Shown here: piece by piece, positions 11,865 to 22,529 of the stretch
Layout: each line of letters begins with the position of its first letter
Position numbering within the stretch: the stretch's first letter is position 1
Assembly: GCF_963676685.1 (NCBI RefSeq)
Contig: NC_092349.1
Coordinates: 77,698,604 to 77,762,603, forward strand
Direction: 5' to 3'
Source: Mytilus edulis
Lineage: Eukaryota; Mollusca; Bivalvia; Mytilida; Mytilidae
DNA: 64,000 nucleotides
The notes under the pieces: generated by a model
Database searches by the model: none
Told to the model about the DNA's origin: nothing
Seen by the model: only the letters and a program-made list of their open reading frames with translations
Position numbers and translations under genes: made by a program

Positions 11865-12213
11865 GTTAGTATTATATTGCTGCATGACAATTCTTATTCT
11901 TTTGATGTGAGAAACAGAGTCTAAAATTTGTTTTCATATGTCAAAAGTACTACCAACACATTTATTAAAGGTAACATTTACTTTGAATTTTTATCAATTT
12001 TGCAAATCAACGTTTGTTATATGTCATTTTTTTCATTCCATTAAAAATTTTCGTCGATCCATCTGTTTTAAAGAGCTTTCGATATTATCAGCTCCTTTTA
12101 CAGTTTTTAAAGTGTGATATTTCTGTTTTGATAAAAAAATAATGCTTTTAATCAACTGTATTCTTTTGGTGACTACAACATCGAGGTAAACAATTGTTCT
12201 TCTATATTTTCAG

Positions 12214-12280
12214 TGAATTACAAAGTTGTACGATCTCAGGAAGACGGAAAAAGAAATAATTAGCGTTTCCTATGTTGATG
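12214..12280 (+). pseudogene. Copy A exon 3 with a one-base insertion
   Basis: Acceptor 'ttttcag' and donor GTAATG match copy C. The reading NYKVVRSQEDG breaks at an A-run (12248-12252). Without the extra base the frame continues as IISVSYVD, matching IISVSCAD in B and TISVAYVE in C. Confidence 0.85.
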
Positions 12281-13012
12281 GTAATGTATCTAAATCACTT
12301 AGTAATGTATGAATTTATTGAAACATACAACATTTGAATTTCAGAGCTGACAACGAAACTATTGTAACGTAGTTATGTTGAAGTCATCTCTTCCTGTGGT
12401 TTTATAAACGCCATGATTTGGTTCACTGTTAGGAAATACCGGTGTTATTGATGATAATGAATATGTTTCACTTGTCGTAACGACAATTCGGTGTTTCCCG
12501 TCATCCGTGCAATTACCAATGTCATGTATCACCGGATTTTTAAACTTCAGGGTGTAATATGTAGACTGTTTTGTGGCGGGATGCTTATCGCCCCTTCCTG
12601 TTATTTTTGATTCTGAAGTTACTGCAATTTTATTTTATGGAGAACTTTGATTTGTTCATTCTTCGTCGATTAATGATACAAAAGACCAATACAATCTGTT
12701 CAATTACCAAAATAAAGATACAAGAAACTTACCGTATTCAAATCATAAGACAGAAAACGTAAAACTGCCCAACTACCAAAATAAGAGGAAGACCTCAAGT
12801 TCTGCAATATACAAAATAGCCTATCAAAAAAAAACCCACCTAGTATGATGTTAAAGAAGGAACTTTCTATATATCAATGCTCTAAATAAATCAAATAAAG
12901 GCTTCTTTTTACGGCCAATTAAATTCCAATGGAAGACTAGTAATTTTCAAAAATAATATGTATTTATTTATAAACTGTAGTATGAGCAATAATGGTGCTG
13001 ATACTTAATAAG

Positions 13013-13155
13013 AACAAGGAGACCTGCCTATTTATCTGAAAGATGAACACGAGGGATTGTTGCTCGACGTTAGATTATCAAATTTTAGCTGCCGAAGGAT
13101 TTTAAAAATTAATAGCCCGAACGGTGTTAAACTGGAATATGTTAAGAAGAGGTTT
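13013..13155 (+). CDS. Copy A exon 4 (scramblase-like strand region)
   Basis: Open frame GDLPIYLKDEHEGLLLDVRL, then CRRILKINSPNGVKLEYVKK. It aligns residue for residue with exon 4 of B and C over its length, but is shorter at the 5' end because two stop codons lie just upstream. Confidence 0.75.
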
Positions 13156-13364
13156 GTAGCCTGTTTTTCATGATACATTTAACCAAAATAAGAGGAATAC
13201 TTTTGACATATGAATACAAATTTTAGACTCTGTTTCTCACATCAAAAGAATAAGAATTGTCATGCAGCAATATAATACTAACCTGACAGTTTGTCGTTAT
13301 ATCTCCCTAAAGTATAATTGAATTTTAATGTGCGTATTGTTATGAGTTTACTTTTCTATATTGA

Positions 13365-13685
13365 CTAGAGGTATAGGGGGAGGGTTGAGATCTCACAAAC
13401 ATGTTTAACACCGCCGCATTTCTGCGCCTGTCCCAAGTCAGGAGCCTCTGGCCTTTGTTAGTCTTGTATTATTTTAATTTTAGTTTCTTGTGTACAATTT
13501 GGAAATTGGTATGGCGTTCATTATCACTGAACTAGTATATATTTGTTTAGGGGCCAGTTGAAGGACGCCTCCGGGTGCGGGAATTTCTCGCTACATTGAA
13601 GACCTGTTGGTGACCTTCTGCTGTTGTTTTTTTCTATGGTCGGGTTGTTGTCTCTTTGGCACATTCCCCATTTTCATTCTCAATT
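13365..13685 (+). repeat. Dispersed repeat family b
   Basis: Shares 'gcgcctgtcccaagtcagga', 'actgaactagtatatatttg' and 'gtcgggttgttgtctctttg' with the other family b copies. It lies directly after the right arm of the inverted repeat in copy A. Confidence 0.75.
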
Positions 13686-14229
13686 TTAACAACTATCAAA
13701 TATGATTAAAATTTAAAAAAATATATAAATAAAGAAATACAAGTTGGTTGACAAACATTTTAACCGGCATATACATAAATTAGAATATGACTTTGTTTTG
13801 TTCAATCATTGATCAACATAATGAAATAATAATTCGTTCTTGGCAGTCAATTAGTTTCAATTTTGTCAAAATAAAGACTAATGAATTATTCTCATGCAAG
13901 AGCAGAATTTTATCTCATTGAACTCGTGTTCATATTACCTTCAATCTAGCCCATTAGCTAAAAAATGATTACACCTGTGTTCAGCCATTTAAAGGGAAAA
14001 ATGTCAACATTTACATTGTGAAACAAAGGTAAACCATTTTGTTGACAGATTCGATCAATATACAATTATTCTTATACAGCTGAAAACGTTGATTATCTCT
14101 TTTTTTTAACCAATAGCATGAAATGAAACAGACATAGTACCCGGCCACGTCCACTTGTATTTTTGTTCATCTGATAAGTTAAGCCTTTTTCAACTGATTT
14201 TTATAGTTCGTTCTTATGTTGTACTGTTA

Positions 14230-14580
14230 TACTACTGCCGGTTAGGGTGAGGATTGGGATCCCACTAACATGTCTAACACCTCCACATTATTTATGTATG
14301 TGCCTGTCCCAAGTTAGGAGCCTGTAATACAGTGGTTGTCGTTTATTTATGTGTTGAATATTTGTTTTTCGTTCATTATTTTTATATAGATAAGGCCGTT
14401 AGTTTTTTTCGTTTGAATTGTTTTACATTGTTATATCGGGGCCTTTTATAGCTGACTATGCGGTATGGGCTTTGCTCATTTGTAATGGCCGTACGGTGAT
14501 CTATAGTTGTCAATGTCTGTGTCATTTTGGTCTCTTGCGGACAGTTGTGACATTGGGAATCATATCACATCTTATTCTTA
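14230..14580 (+). repeat. Fragment of family b followed by family a (subtype 2)
   Basis: 14230-14340 carries the left part of family b ('gtgcctgtcccaagttagga'). 14385-14580 is family a, subtype 2 ('gctgactatgcggtatgggc', then 'tttggtctcttgcggacagt'), matching 62580-62765. Confidence 0.65.
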
Positions 14581-15539
14581 TATAGAAATAACTATTGCAC
14601 GATATTGCAATCTATTATTTTAATCTTTGAATTTATATCGAATTAGGTGACGGTCGACACTCTTCGGAGGTTATCTCGATAATTATATGGATGTCGTCAA
14701 GTCTGAAATACACACGAAATACTGTAACATATTATCGAATACATGTAATGTTATCTTTCTATATCAGACTCGTAATTTGAAAATACGTTTAAGTATATTA
14801 TAAATAAATTATGAGAATTTGAGTCAAATCGATGGACATGAATTTGACAGCTAATGCCCCTTTAAGTCTCCAAAATTAGCTGCTGATGATTCAAAAGCAT
14901 ATATATTAATGTTCATATGAACCATTGCAAGTTGTTTCTGTTAAAATACTACTGCAATTAGAGCATAACAAATCGCGTTTTATCTACATTTTGTAATCAA
15001 AATTTAACACAGCTACAACGACTTCAATATTTAGATACAAAATATCAAAACGTACGTTTACAAAAAAGACATGCACTTTTTGAAAGTGACCTAAGGGATT
15101 CATATAATTATCCATCTGTATTAAAAAAAAAGAGACTTAGATCACTGAACAAGACATTTTATACGGAACAAATGATCCTTTTATTCTTTATTAAATCCTT
15201 AACTTGACTGTTTTGACTTTGTAGACATTTTTCTGGATATGAAATATGCGACGCAAACAAAAATACTGTGTTGTTTTAAATTTTAACGTGAAATTTAAGA
15301 ACCATATATATAAAGCTTAGGTAAGTCTAGACGAAAATATCTATGTACTTTATTTAAAACTTCACAAGTTTTGTTAAATGCAATATTGTAAACCAAAACA
15401 TTGTGAAACCACAATTTTGGAATGAAACATGTAAACGAACAATTCAGCATCCTTATCTAGAACCACATTTACAGCCCCAAAAATGCAATTTAATCAAACA
15501 GTTGGAAAATTCTATTATAATGTCATTTTCTTTCAACAG

Positions 15540-15640
15540 GATTATACATATGTTTAAAAATAACAAATTAAAAAAGAAAGTAGTGATGTTCCCCGATAAA
15601 TTTATGAACGCACTAGAAAAAGATGTCAAGGAAAACGAAT
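15540..15640 (+). CDS. Copy A putative exon 5
   Basis: Starts after 'tttcaacag' and ends at a GTTTAT donor in phase 1. It reads IIHMFKNNKLKKKVVMFPDK. Weak similarity (KNxK, then VV/AV) and the same end phase link it to exon 5 of copy B (30391-30475). The start phase differs (2 against 0), so either the exon 4 donor is GTTTGT at 13152 here or the exon is disabled. Confidence 0.5.
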
Positions 15641-15879
15641 GTTTATAGAGATTTATAATCTTTGGGTATTTCTTAAAAGTTAATCGTCGAAAAAGGTAGT
15701 GATTTTTTTGGACAAAATCTAAGAATTCAACAATCCAACGTTCGACTTTAAACACATCTTTAGCTTGAAATTCTTATCTTAATAGCTGTGGCTGATAGCT
15801 GATAATAGAATATTAGGCTGCGATACGATTTCATATATGACTAATTAAAAACGAAGAGGTAATATATGTAAAAGAGGGA

Positions 15880-16145
15880 CGAAAGATACCAGAGGGACAG
15901 TCAAACTCATTGATTGAAAATAAACTGACAACGCCATGGTTTAAAAAAAAACCCAAACAAACAAATAATAGTACAAGAAACATAACATAGAAAAATAAAG
16001 ACTAAGCAACACGAACCTACACAAAACTGGGGGTGATCTCAGGTGTTCCGGACAGTTAAGCAGATCCTGCTCCACATGTGGCACCCATCGTGTTGCTTGT
16101 GTTATTTCAAATACTGTAAGTAGTATAATTCGGTAGATCATATTC
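15880..16145 (-). repeat. Dispersed repeat family c
   Basis: Reverse copy of the sequence at 53855-54140: 'cagatcctgctccacatgtg' and 'aaactgacaacgccatgg' are both present. The same sequence follows the reverse-transcriptase remnant at 52827-53830, so family c may be the 3' tail of that retroelement. Confidence 0.75.
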
Positions 16146-17454
16146 GTGAAAAGGGATGAGTATTGTAGTTATCACATAAGCAATATATCCGATATCATCT
16201 GTAAAAGGAGACAGTAATGTACCAGAGACCACACCATGAATATTTTAAATCTTCAGGGCAACGTAAAAACTTCACTAATGAGCAAAACAATATTGTGAAG
16301 TTAGCTTTAAAAGGTCCCTTTATGATGAATATGCTTTAAGACGATATACAAAACAATTAGATAAATAGTTCTGGAGAAGAATCTTGAAGATTTAAATTAG
16401 AGTTAGTGTTCAAGAGTTCTTCGTTTCGTTTTTTTTGTATGACAACCATTATTAAAGTTTAATAGCGTCTGAACCACACTAACATTTAATGCAACCATTC
16501 GACATTAAATTACTCTTTTGCGATGCACGAGGCTAACATGGTAAACTTCAAAACTAATTTAAAACCAGAGATTATAAATCAAAAGAAGACAATTTGTAAA
16601 GACAAAGCCGTGCTTATAATAAAGAAAATCAGATAACTGCAGATAAAGGCCATAATCGACGAATATACATCTCAAAAAACTTTTTGAATTAAAATTTAAA
16701 TATGGGTATATACTTGGATTTTACAAACGAGTGAATGTTCTCTTTTAAATACATTTCTGGTTCATCTCATCAATAGATAACAGACGCCAAGAATGGTAAG
16801 ACTACAGCAATCATAACACAGTGTGATATTAAACAAGACAAAATGTCAATTGAAATTAATTGTCACTATTAAATGCAAATTTGTCTTTTCAAATCGTAAA
16901 AACTAGACAACATTCATTCATGAATAGCATTAATCATTTCCTCTTAGGAATTTAAAAGATAAAATACAGGAATGAAAAAGAGGGTTTCGAACAGGCTTTC
17001 GAAGTATACATGATTATTCATACAAACTGCGGATACAAAAGAAGGGTTCTAGAAGTTGACACCTCTCTTTGTAAAGTTTTTTTAGCGTTTTATTTTGGGG
17101 ACATATGATTTGAACCCCCAAAAGTATAAATATACACACAATGCCGTTATGGAATAGAAAAAGAGTAAAAATTTTGAATCAAATCCGAAAAGAAAGGTAT
17201 TTTAGATATAGACAAAATTTCTGAACGGGTGACAATTTCTCAACTGAAAGTATACATGTTTGTATTATTATCGGATGCAAATTTGTTTGTTCATAGATTT
17301 CTTAAAATGAGTTTAGTTATCATACTACAATGTCGCACAAGTGGACTATGGTTTATGTTTAGTCAAAAATGGAAAAGAACTGAATAGTTAAATATAAGTT
17401 GAAATCAGTTAACAAAGGTTTTAGTAACGGGTTGGTAGATATCAGAAATAAGGA

Positions 17455-17600
17455 GATGTGGTAGTATACGCAATGAGAGAACTAAACACAAATGTAGTCG
17501 ATGTTACTAATTATTGACAACCGTAAGGCCTTCCACGATGAGAAAACCCATACCATATTGTCTATCACAGAAGGCCTAGACATGAAAAATATAAACAACT
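17455..17600 (-). repeat. Degenerate family a repeat
   Basis: 'gagatgtggtagtatacgca', 'ttgacaaccgtaaggccttc' and 'acccataccatattgtctat' match family a subtype 2 in reverse, with considerable decay. Confidence 0.55.
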
Positions 17601-18234
17601 TCAATTGAGAATACTAAATTTATAACAAAACAATTTGCGAACAAGATATATGACAGAACACCTACGCTCCTGAAAGATGTTTACTTTTAATTAAGCTTTC
17701 TCAGAATTATTCCGATACACAAAAATAGAAATTCTGCCTTTTCCCAAGGCTTTGGATGCACAGTTACTCTAGAAAACATATATGCTGAATCGCACATTTT
17801 TTTGATGATTTATTTTTACATCATGCATGGGGAAACAGTACCCTCTTAAGCGATAGTTTTTATTGCCAACTAGATCATTTTGAATTCAATATTTCTTACC
17901 ATCATGCCCCGATGGTGTGTATGAATAAAAACAAGTTTTTTGTTAATCAAGTCATTTGAAGTGTACAAATTGCCTGTCAGTTTCTATAGATTATTGTATA
18001 TTTTCATAGAAGGAGACAAGAGTTTCCAGTTATTAGTAAGTATATGATAAAATCACACTCAGCGTGAATTAATATTAGTAATTGCCATTGAAGACGTGAC
18101 GCTTAAAATATTCTTTAAAACAATCGAAAATATATGGAAAGTACATACAAGGTATTTATGTATTTCCTTTCATACGTCATATTGAATACCTGCATGTATA
18201 GAAACTATTTATCAAATTGCATATTTGCTTTTAG

Positions 18235-18614
18235 TTATTTCAACGTCGACCACTTTGCAGAAAGTTTTGATTTTAACGAATGGAGTTGGTGAACTTCTAC
18301 ATCATACTAGAACAGAACAGCGTTGTCTAACAAGTTGCAACGTAAACTGTAATACATGTTTCTTAATAGTCAAATTTCTATTTATAATCCTTTTTTATGT
18401 CATTCTTGGATTGGTTAGTATTGGTATATACATAGTGTTATTTGTTGACGTGTTAATTTTTGTTGCACTAGTTCTAATTAGGCTGCCCGGTATAGGTGTA
18501 GAAAAGAATAAATGTTTTCATGAGTGGGCAAATTGCATTTTTTTCACGTGAAATATTCCTATTAGACTTTACGAAGAATTTAATGAGATCTTTGATGTCA
18601 CGATATGTCAGTAA
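18235..18614 (+). pseudogene. Copy A last exon, with premature TGA
   Basis: Enters after 'cttttag' in phase 1 and reads TSTTLQKVLILTNGVGEL, then a long hydrophobic stretch (about residues FLIVKFLFIILFYVILGL to VALVLI) with one Asp in the middle (LFVDVLIF). Homology with copy B runs on past the TGA at 18549-18551 to a TAA at 18612-18614, so the stop is secondary. Confidence 0.82.
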
Positions 18615-18639
18615 GTGTAGATTTGTATGTAGTATTAAA

Positions 18640-20111
18640 CTTTACAACTTTTAACCTTCATTTGTAAAAGATATTATGTTGGTTGATGTTCTTTGGATTG
18701 TTTGATATTGAACCTTTATATAGTTTAATTCATATCAACACGATATTGTCGTTGATTTCTTTTTTATTTTTTTTTATTGGAATTGAATATATATAAATGC
18801 GTATTGTTGTAATAATTTGTTTCAGCACTTTAAATTTGAACAAAACAAAAATGCAATACTGTCTTTTCTGGCAATTTGCTATGTCTCACAGTACTGTATG
18901 GTGCTACTCGAACCTCAGATTGTCAACCATTAAATATTTTCGGTATTCCAAATTGATTTGTAGATGAGTAACCTTTAATTACCACTATAAGATAGAAATA
19001 ATCACACTTTCCTCAAATGTGTTTGTCTCGAACTGAATCGGTCTTTGGTTCAAACCTCTGTTATTTCTTCGTGCTTTACCTCTAGGTTTTATGATATGTG
19101 ATGGATAGTGTTCTTTGGTCTATTAGAATTTTGAGGCTTTAAGATCAGGAAAAAATTATATATTCATGAAGGCGAAACTATTTTCTGAATTTAAAAGCAT
19201 ATCGTTTACCCTCTCTTGCTGTGCATCATGTCCAGCCTACAATGAATTATATATAAGAGAAACCGCAAGACCGATTGACCGTGTGAGAGTACACAAACAA
19301 CATAATGGTATATAACCACTAGAAGAACACTACGCGTAGAGTACTTTTCTTCACGAAGGACGGGACTTAAAAATTACACAGAAAACCAAGGGAGATTGGA
19401 ATAAAATTACCTACCCGAAACTCAACCGAGAATAATTGATTTAGTTATGCAAATTCCGTTATATAACACAATCGGACGTTACCATGACGTTCATGTCATT
19501 TTAAAGAACAATTGTTGATATCGACAACCATGACAAGATTAATTCAATATGTCTAAAAAAAACTAAGCATGTCAATTACTGTTAATTTAAAACCGTTATG
19601 TAACTGGCAAATTTTTCAAATTTTGTGATGTTTAGATATACCATATCTACCACAGTACATAATATTATATGTCATGTACATGATATACCTTGCAGATGTA
19701 AAGGATGACAACATTGTCCATGCAGTCAAATCATAATCATTCCATCATAAAGTATTTATTTACACACATACTAATAATCGGGACAATCTGATGGTATAGC
19801 TTTATACTTGGCCAACACAACACAATACACATCTTGAATCTAAAATTTTGTAAATAACGTTATATCTTCAAATCGTTTTGTTGTTTTATCAATCGGATGT
19901 TAACCATGTTTGTATTATACTTTAACGTAAAGACAAAAAATAATAAAAAAGGCGAAAAAATACAACATCAAACTTGTTATTGTTTTCGGTTTAGCAGTCA
20001 CACAATAGCAAACGCCACCAAAATCTATGAGAAATGTTACGCTGATCCTGCTCCACATTTTGTTTTAGTATATTTTACCATGAGATAGGTTGTTAACCAG
20101 ATTTGCGTGAT
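18640..20111. other. Spacer with no recognised feature
   Basis: AT-rich DNA after copy A. I see no exon matching either gene family. The only repeat trace is a short piece near 20040-20060 resembling 'gctgatcctgctccacat' of family c. Confidence 0.5.
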
Positions 20112-20582
20112 AGGTGTCAGACCACCAAGTACTCCCTCTAATTTAGAACGTATGTAAAAGTAGCCCTACTCTGACACAAAATAGTGCGTTTGATGTCCTT
20201 GTTTACTTAAACTAACCAACAAATGTGCAGAAATGAAACTTTTGGTAAAAGATAAATATATCTAGACCATGTTAAGCCAAAATTTACTTGTCTATGAGTT
20301 TGTATTAAACATTGATGATTACAGCGCTCCATGTATACTAAAATAAAATTTCCAGAAAACCAGGGGTTATTTTTGAGTACCTCTGTTCGAATTTCAGTTT
20401 TTGTTTTCTCAGGAGGCTTTAAAGGTATGTCAAAAAATGGCATGTAGAAAGCTGATACATGTACAATTCAGGATATATCTGGTTTCTATTAAGTTAAACT
20501 AAAGCTAAATTATTTAGAAAGCTGTGAAAATAGCAAAAAGTGGTTGAACAGATAAGGATTTTTAATTGGTGGTCTGACACCT
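20112..20582. mobile_element. Small element with 16-bp terminal inverted repeats
   Basis: 'aggtgtcagaccacca' at 20112-20127 is perfectly inverted at 20567-20582. The 471-bp interior is AT-rich and non-coding. No clear target duplication is visible. Confidence 0.7.
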
Positions 20583-20675
20583 TTAAGAGAAATGCGGTGA
20601 AAACCCAAAATCAGAAAACAATTGATGTTTTTATTGATCATTTGAAATAATAGTAACCTCATTTTAATTTTTTTT

Positions 20676-20691
20676 GGGGGGGGGGGGGGGG
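20676..20691. repeat. Poly-G run of 16
   Basis: A run of T followed by 16 G just outside the inverted-repeat element. Such runs are prone to sequencing error, so its exact length is unsure. Confidence 0.85.
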
Positions 20692-21444
20692 CAAAAAGTA
20701 ACATGTTGCAAATTTAGAGCCTAAAACCTGAATTTGTGCTTTTTTTTTTTTTTTTAGCTTTTCCAGCCTGACAATATGCTTTCATATAAAAAAATGTCCT
20801 AAATTGTTAAACATGCACAGTAAGTTGTTATTGTGGTGTTAAACATTAAAACATAGGTTGTTTACTTCCCCCCAAAAATATGTCGTCATGAAGATTTAAT
20901 AAAATTATTTGTTTTTACCCCTTATATCATTGAGTCATACCATGTAATTGTCAGATAACATAGCCTAATGTAAACACTGCGGGAACTCACAAAAGTCCAA
21001 ATGAAAGTTTCATATTTCTAATTTTATTGACTGATAGTAAATAAACACAGTGAAATGACGTTTACTACACTTATGATCAGTTAATAGTCCCATTATTGAT
21101 ACCAGGTAAAAGGGTCAATATTCCTTGAATCTTCAAAACCTTGGATTTTCTACTCATGTGCAAAAATTTCTGATTTATAAGAATGACCTTGCAGATTATA
21201 GATGTTACATGAACATCAGGGACAGAGATCCATTTCTTTTGTCTTAAGAAGGTTCCTTTTCTTATTAGAGAAATATCTAAAAGATTTCATATATTTAAAT
21301 GTTTTTGGATAAAAAACGAATGATTAAATTTTTTTTTTAACATGATAAAATTACAATGTTTCTTTTTTTAAACATAAAGTTTAAATGATTAAATGTCTGT
21401 CTGTCTCTGAATTCAGGTTTAATATTTGTTCCATTCTAGTCAAA

Positions 21445-21640
21445 GCTCTAGTTGATTTATTCTTCAACATTAAAAAATAGCAGATCTTTGCATTTTTCAT
21501 ATCAAATGTGTTATAAGCTCAAGGTTAAATATCAACCAAACAGACCCGAAGGCACGATGTATGATGTTGACCGAGGGTTCATATTATATTTAATATGAAA
21601 AAGTACATGCGATGATTGTTTTTATCATTGTTTGTTGTTC
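21445..21640. repeat. 195-bp direct repeat, left copy
   Basis: Matches 22976-23160 closely ('gctctagttgatttattctt', 'cagacccgaaggcacga'). Both copies are followed by a family a fragment ('ttgttgttcgg'). The pair brackets exon 1 of copy B. Confidence 0.8.
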
Positions 21641-21765
21641 GGTGTGAGCTCAGGCTCTGCGTTGCAGGCCGTACCTTTACCTATAATGGTTTACTTTTAT
21701 AAATTGTTATTTGGATGGAGAGTTGTCTCATTGGCACTCATTCCACATATTCCTATACCTATTTA
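21641..21765 (+). repeat. Dispersed repeat family a (subtype 1)
   Basis: 'tgttgttcggtgtgagctca', 'ataatggtttacttttataa' and 'gttgtctcattggcactcat' are shared with 34850-34985 and, in reverse, with 6160-6440. Confidence 0.75.
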
Positions 21766-22447
21766 TGGTATCATTTGATTTTTTTGGCATTGTACCTATT
21801 TTCGTGTTACCGAACAGTTTTGTACCCTACTTTATAATGTTTTTCACTGAAAACGTACAATAGAGATTTATTTTCCGGAATACGCCGACTAACGCCAGAA
21901 AGCCATGCAATAATGTTAATAAAAACATGCGATAAATGCCGATATCATGAGATAAATATTTCATATCAGCCCGCTGAACACCATTTCGGAAAAATATGAA
22001 ATTCATATAAATTTATTGCTATTATCATACTACAAAAATAATTTCCTCTTAGTATATGATAATTCCATATAAAAGTCTTTAGAGATTCGAACAAAATTAT
22101 GTGAATATTAACTCACCAGTACAAGTTATAACAACATATTCTTAGTGTACAAAATAGCCCAATACAGATTCATCTCAATATCGATATCAAACTAATAAAA
22201 TCGCAATGACTATGTCATTTTGGAGATTAAATATCAGCCAATGATATTACACTCACAACAATCACTTGGATTAAATATATAGGTTGTAAATTATTTAGTG
22301 TATTTGCTGCTCTTATTTGAAAGAACAATTGTGTTTTTTAATCTTATTTACTGATACACTTTGTCGTAAAGTATTTGTATGTATATAGGTGGATAAAATA
22401 TAATGTTAATAAATAAAAAAAATCCCAGTAGAATTAGATGACTACAA

Positions 22448-22529
22448 ATGATGTCTACAAAGAAACAAAAGTTTGCACCGGTTATGGGTCATATTGATAA
22501 ACTAGATACAATTATAATTCATCACAAAC
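22448..22529 (+). CDS. Copy B exon 1
   Basis: ATGATGTCTACA start, 27 codons plus one base to a GTGAGT donor. The first of two consecutive ATGs aligns with the ATG of A and C. Confidence 0.85.

Larger units (their letters stand above)
11837..13310. repeat. 113-bp inverted repeat enclosing copy A exons 3 and 4
   Basis: 11837-11949 and 13198-13310 are near-perfect reverse complements ('ttagggagatataacgacaa' reads inward from both ends). The left arm contains the functional-looking 24-nt microexon and the start of its intron; the right arm is an antisense duplicate placed just after exon 4. The arms are far more alike than the gene copies are to each other, so the duplication is recent. Confidence 0.85.
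9666..18614 (+). pseudogene. Scramblase-like two-helix membrane protein gene, copy A (decayed)
   Basis: Exons by homology with copies B and C: 9666-9747 (ATG at 9666), microexon 11841-11864, 12214-12280, 13013-13155, 15540-15640 and 18235-18614. Exon 1 reads MESTKQQKF, then GHIDKFDTIIIHQK. Two lesions break it. One extra A in a run of five (12248-12252) shifts the frame in exon 3, and a TGA at 18549-18551 stops the last exon 20 codons early; the homologous tail IPIRLYEEFNEIFD follows in frame to a TAA at 18612. Exon 4 also has in-frame stops just upstream of its acceptor and needs a weak 'ataag' site. The 15540 exon has a different start phase from its counterpart in B. A recent pseudogene is likeliest; the A-run could instead be an assembly error. 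An ATTAAA lies at 18634. Confidence 0.75.

Noticed and set aside
18640-22447. A third ankyrin partner upstream of copy B
   Set aside because: I looked for the conserved exon 1 pattern (minus strand, ending GTDLTFxDQ) and the repeat exons and found none; only repeats and spacer are present.
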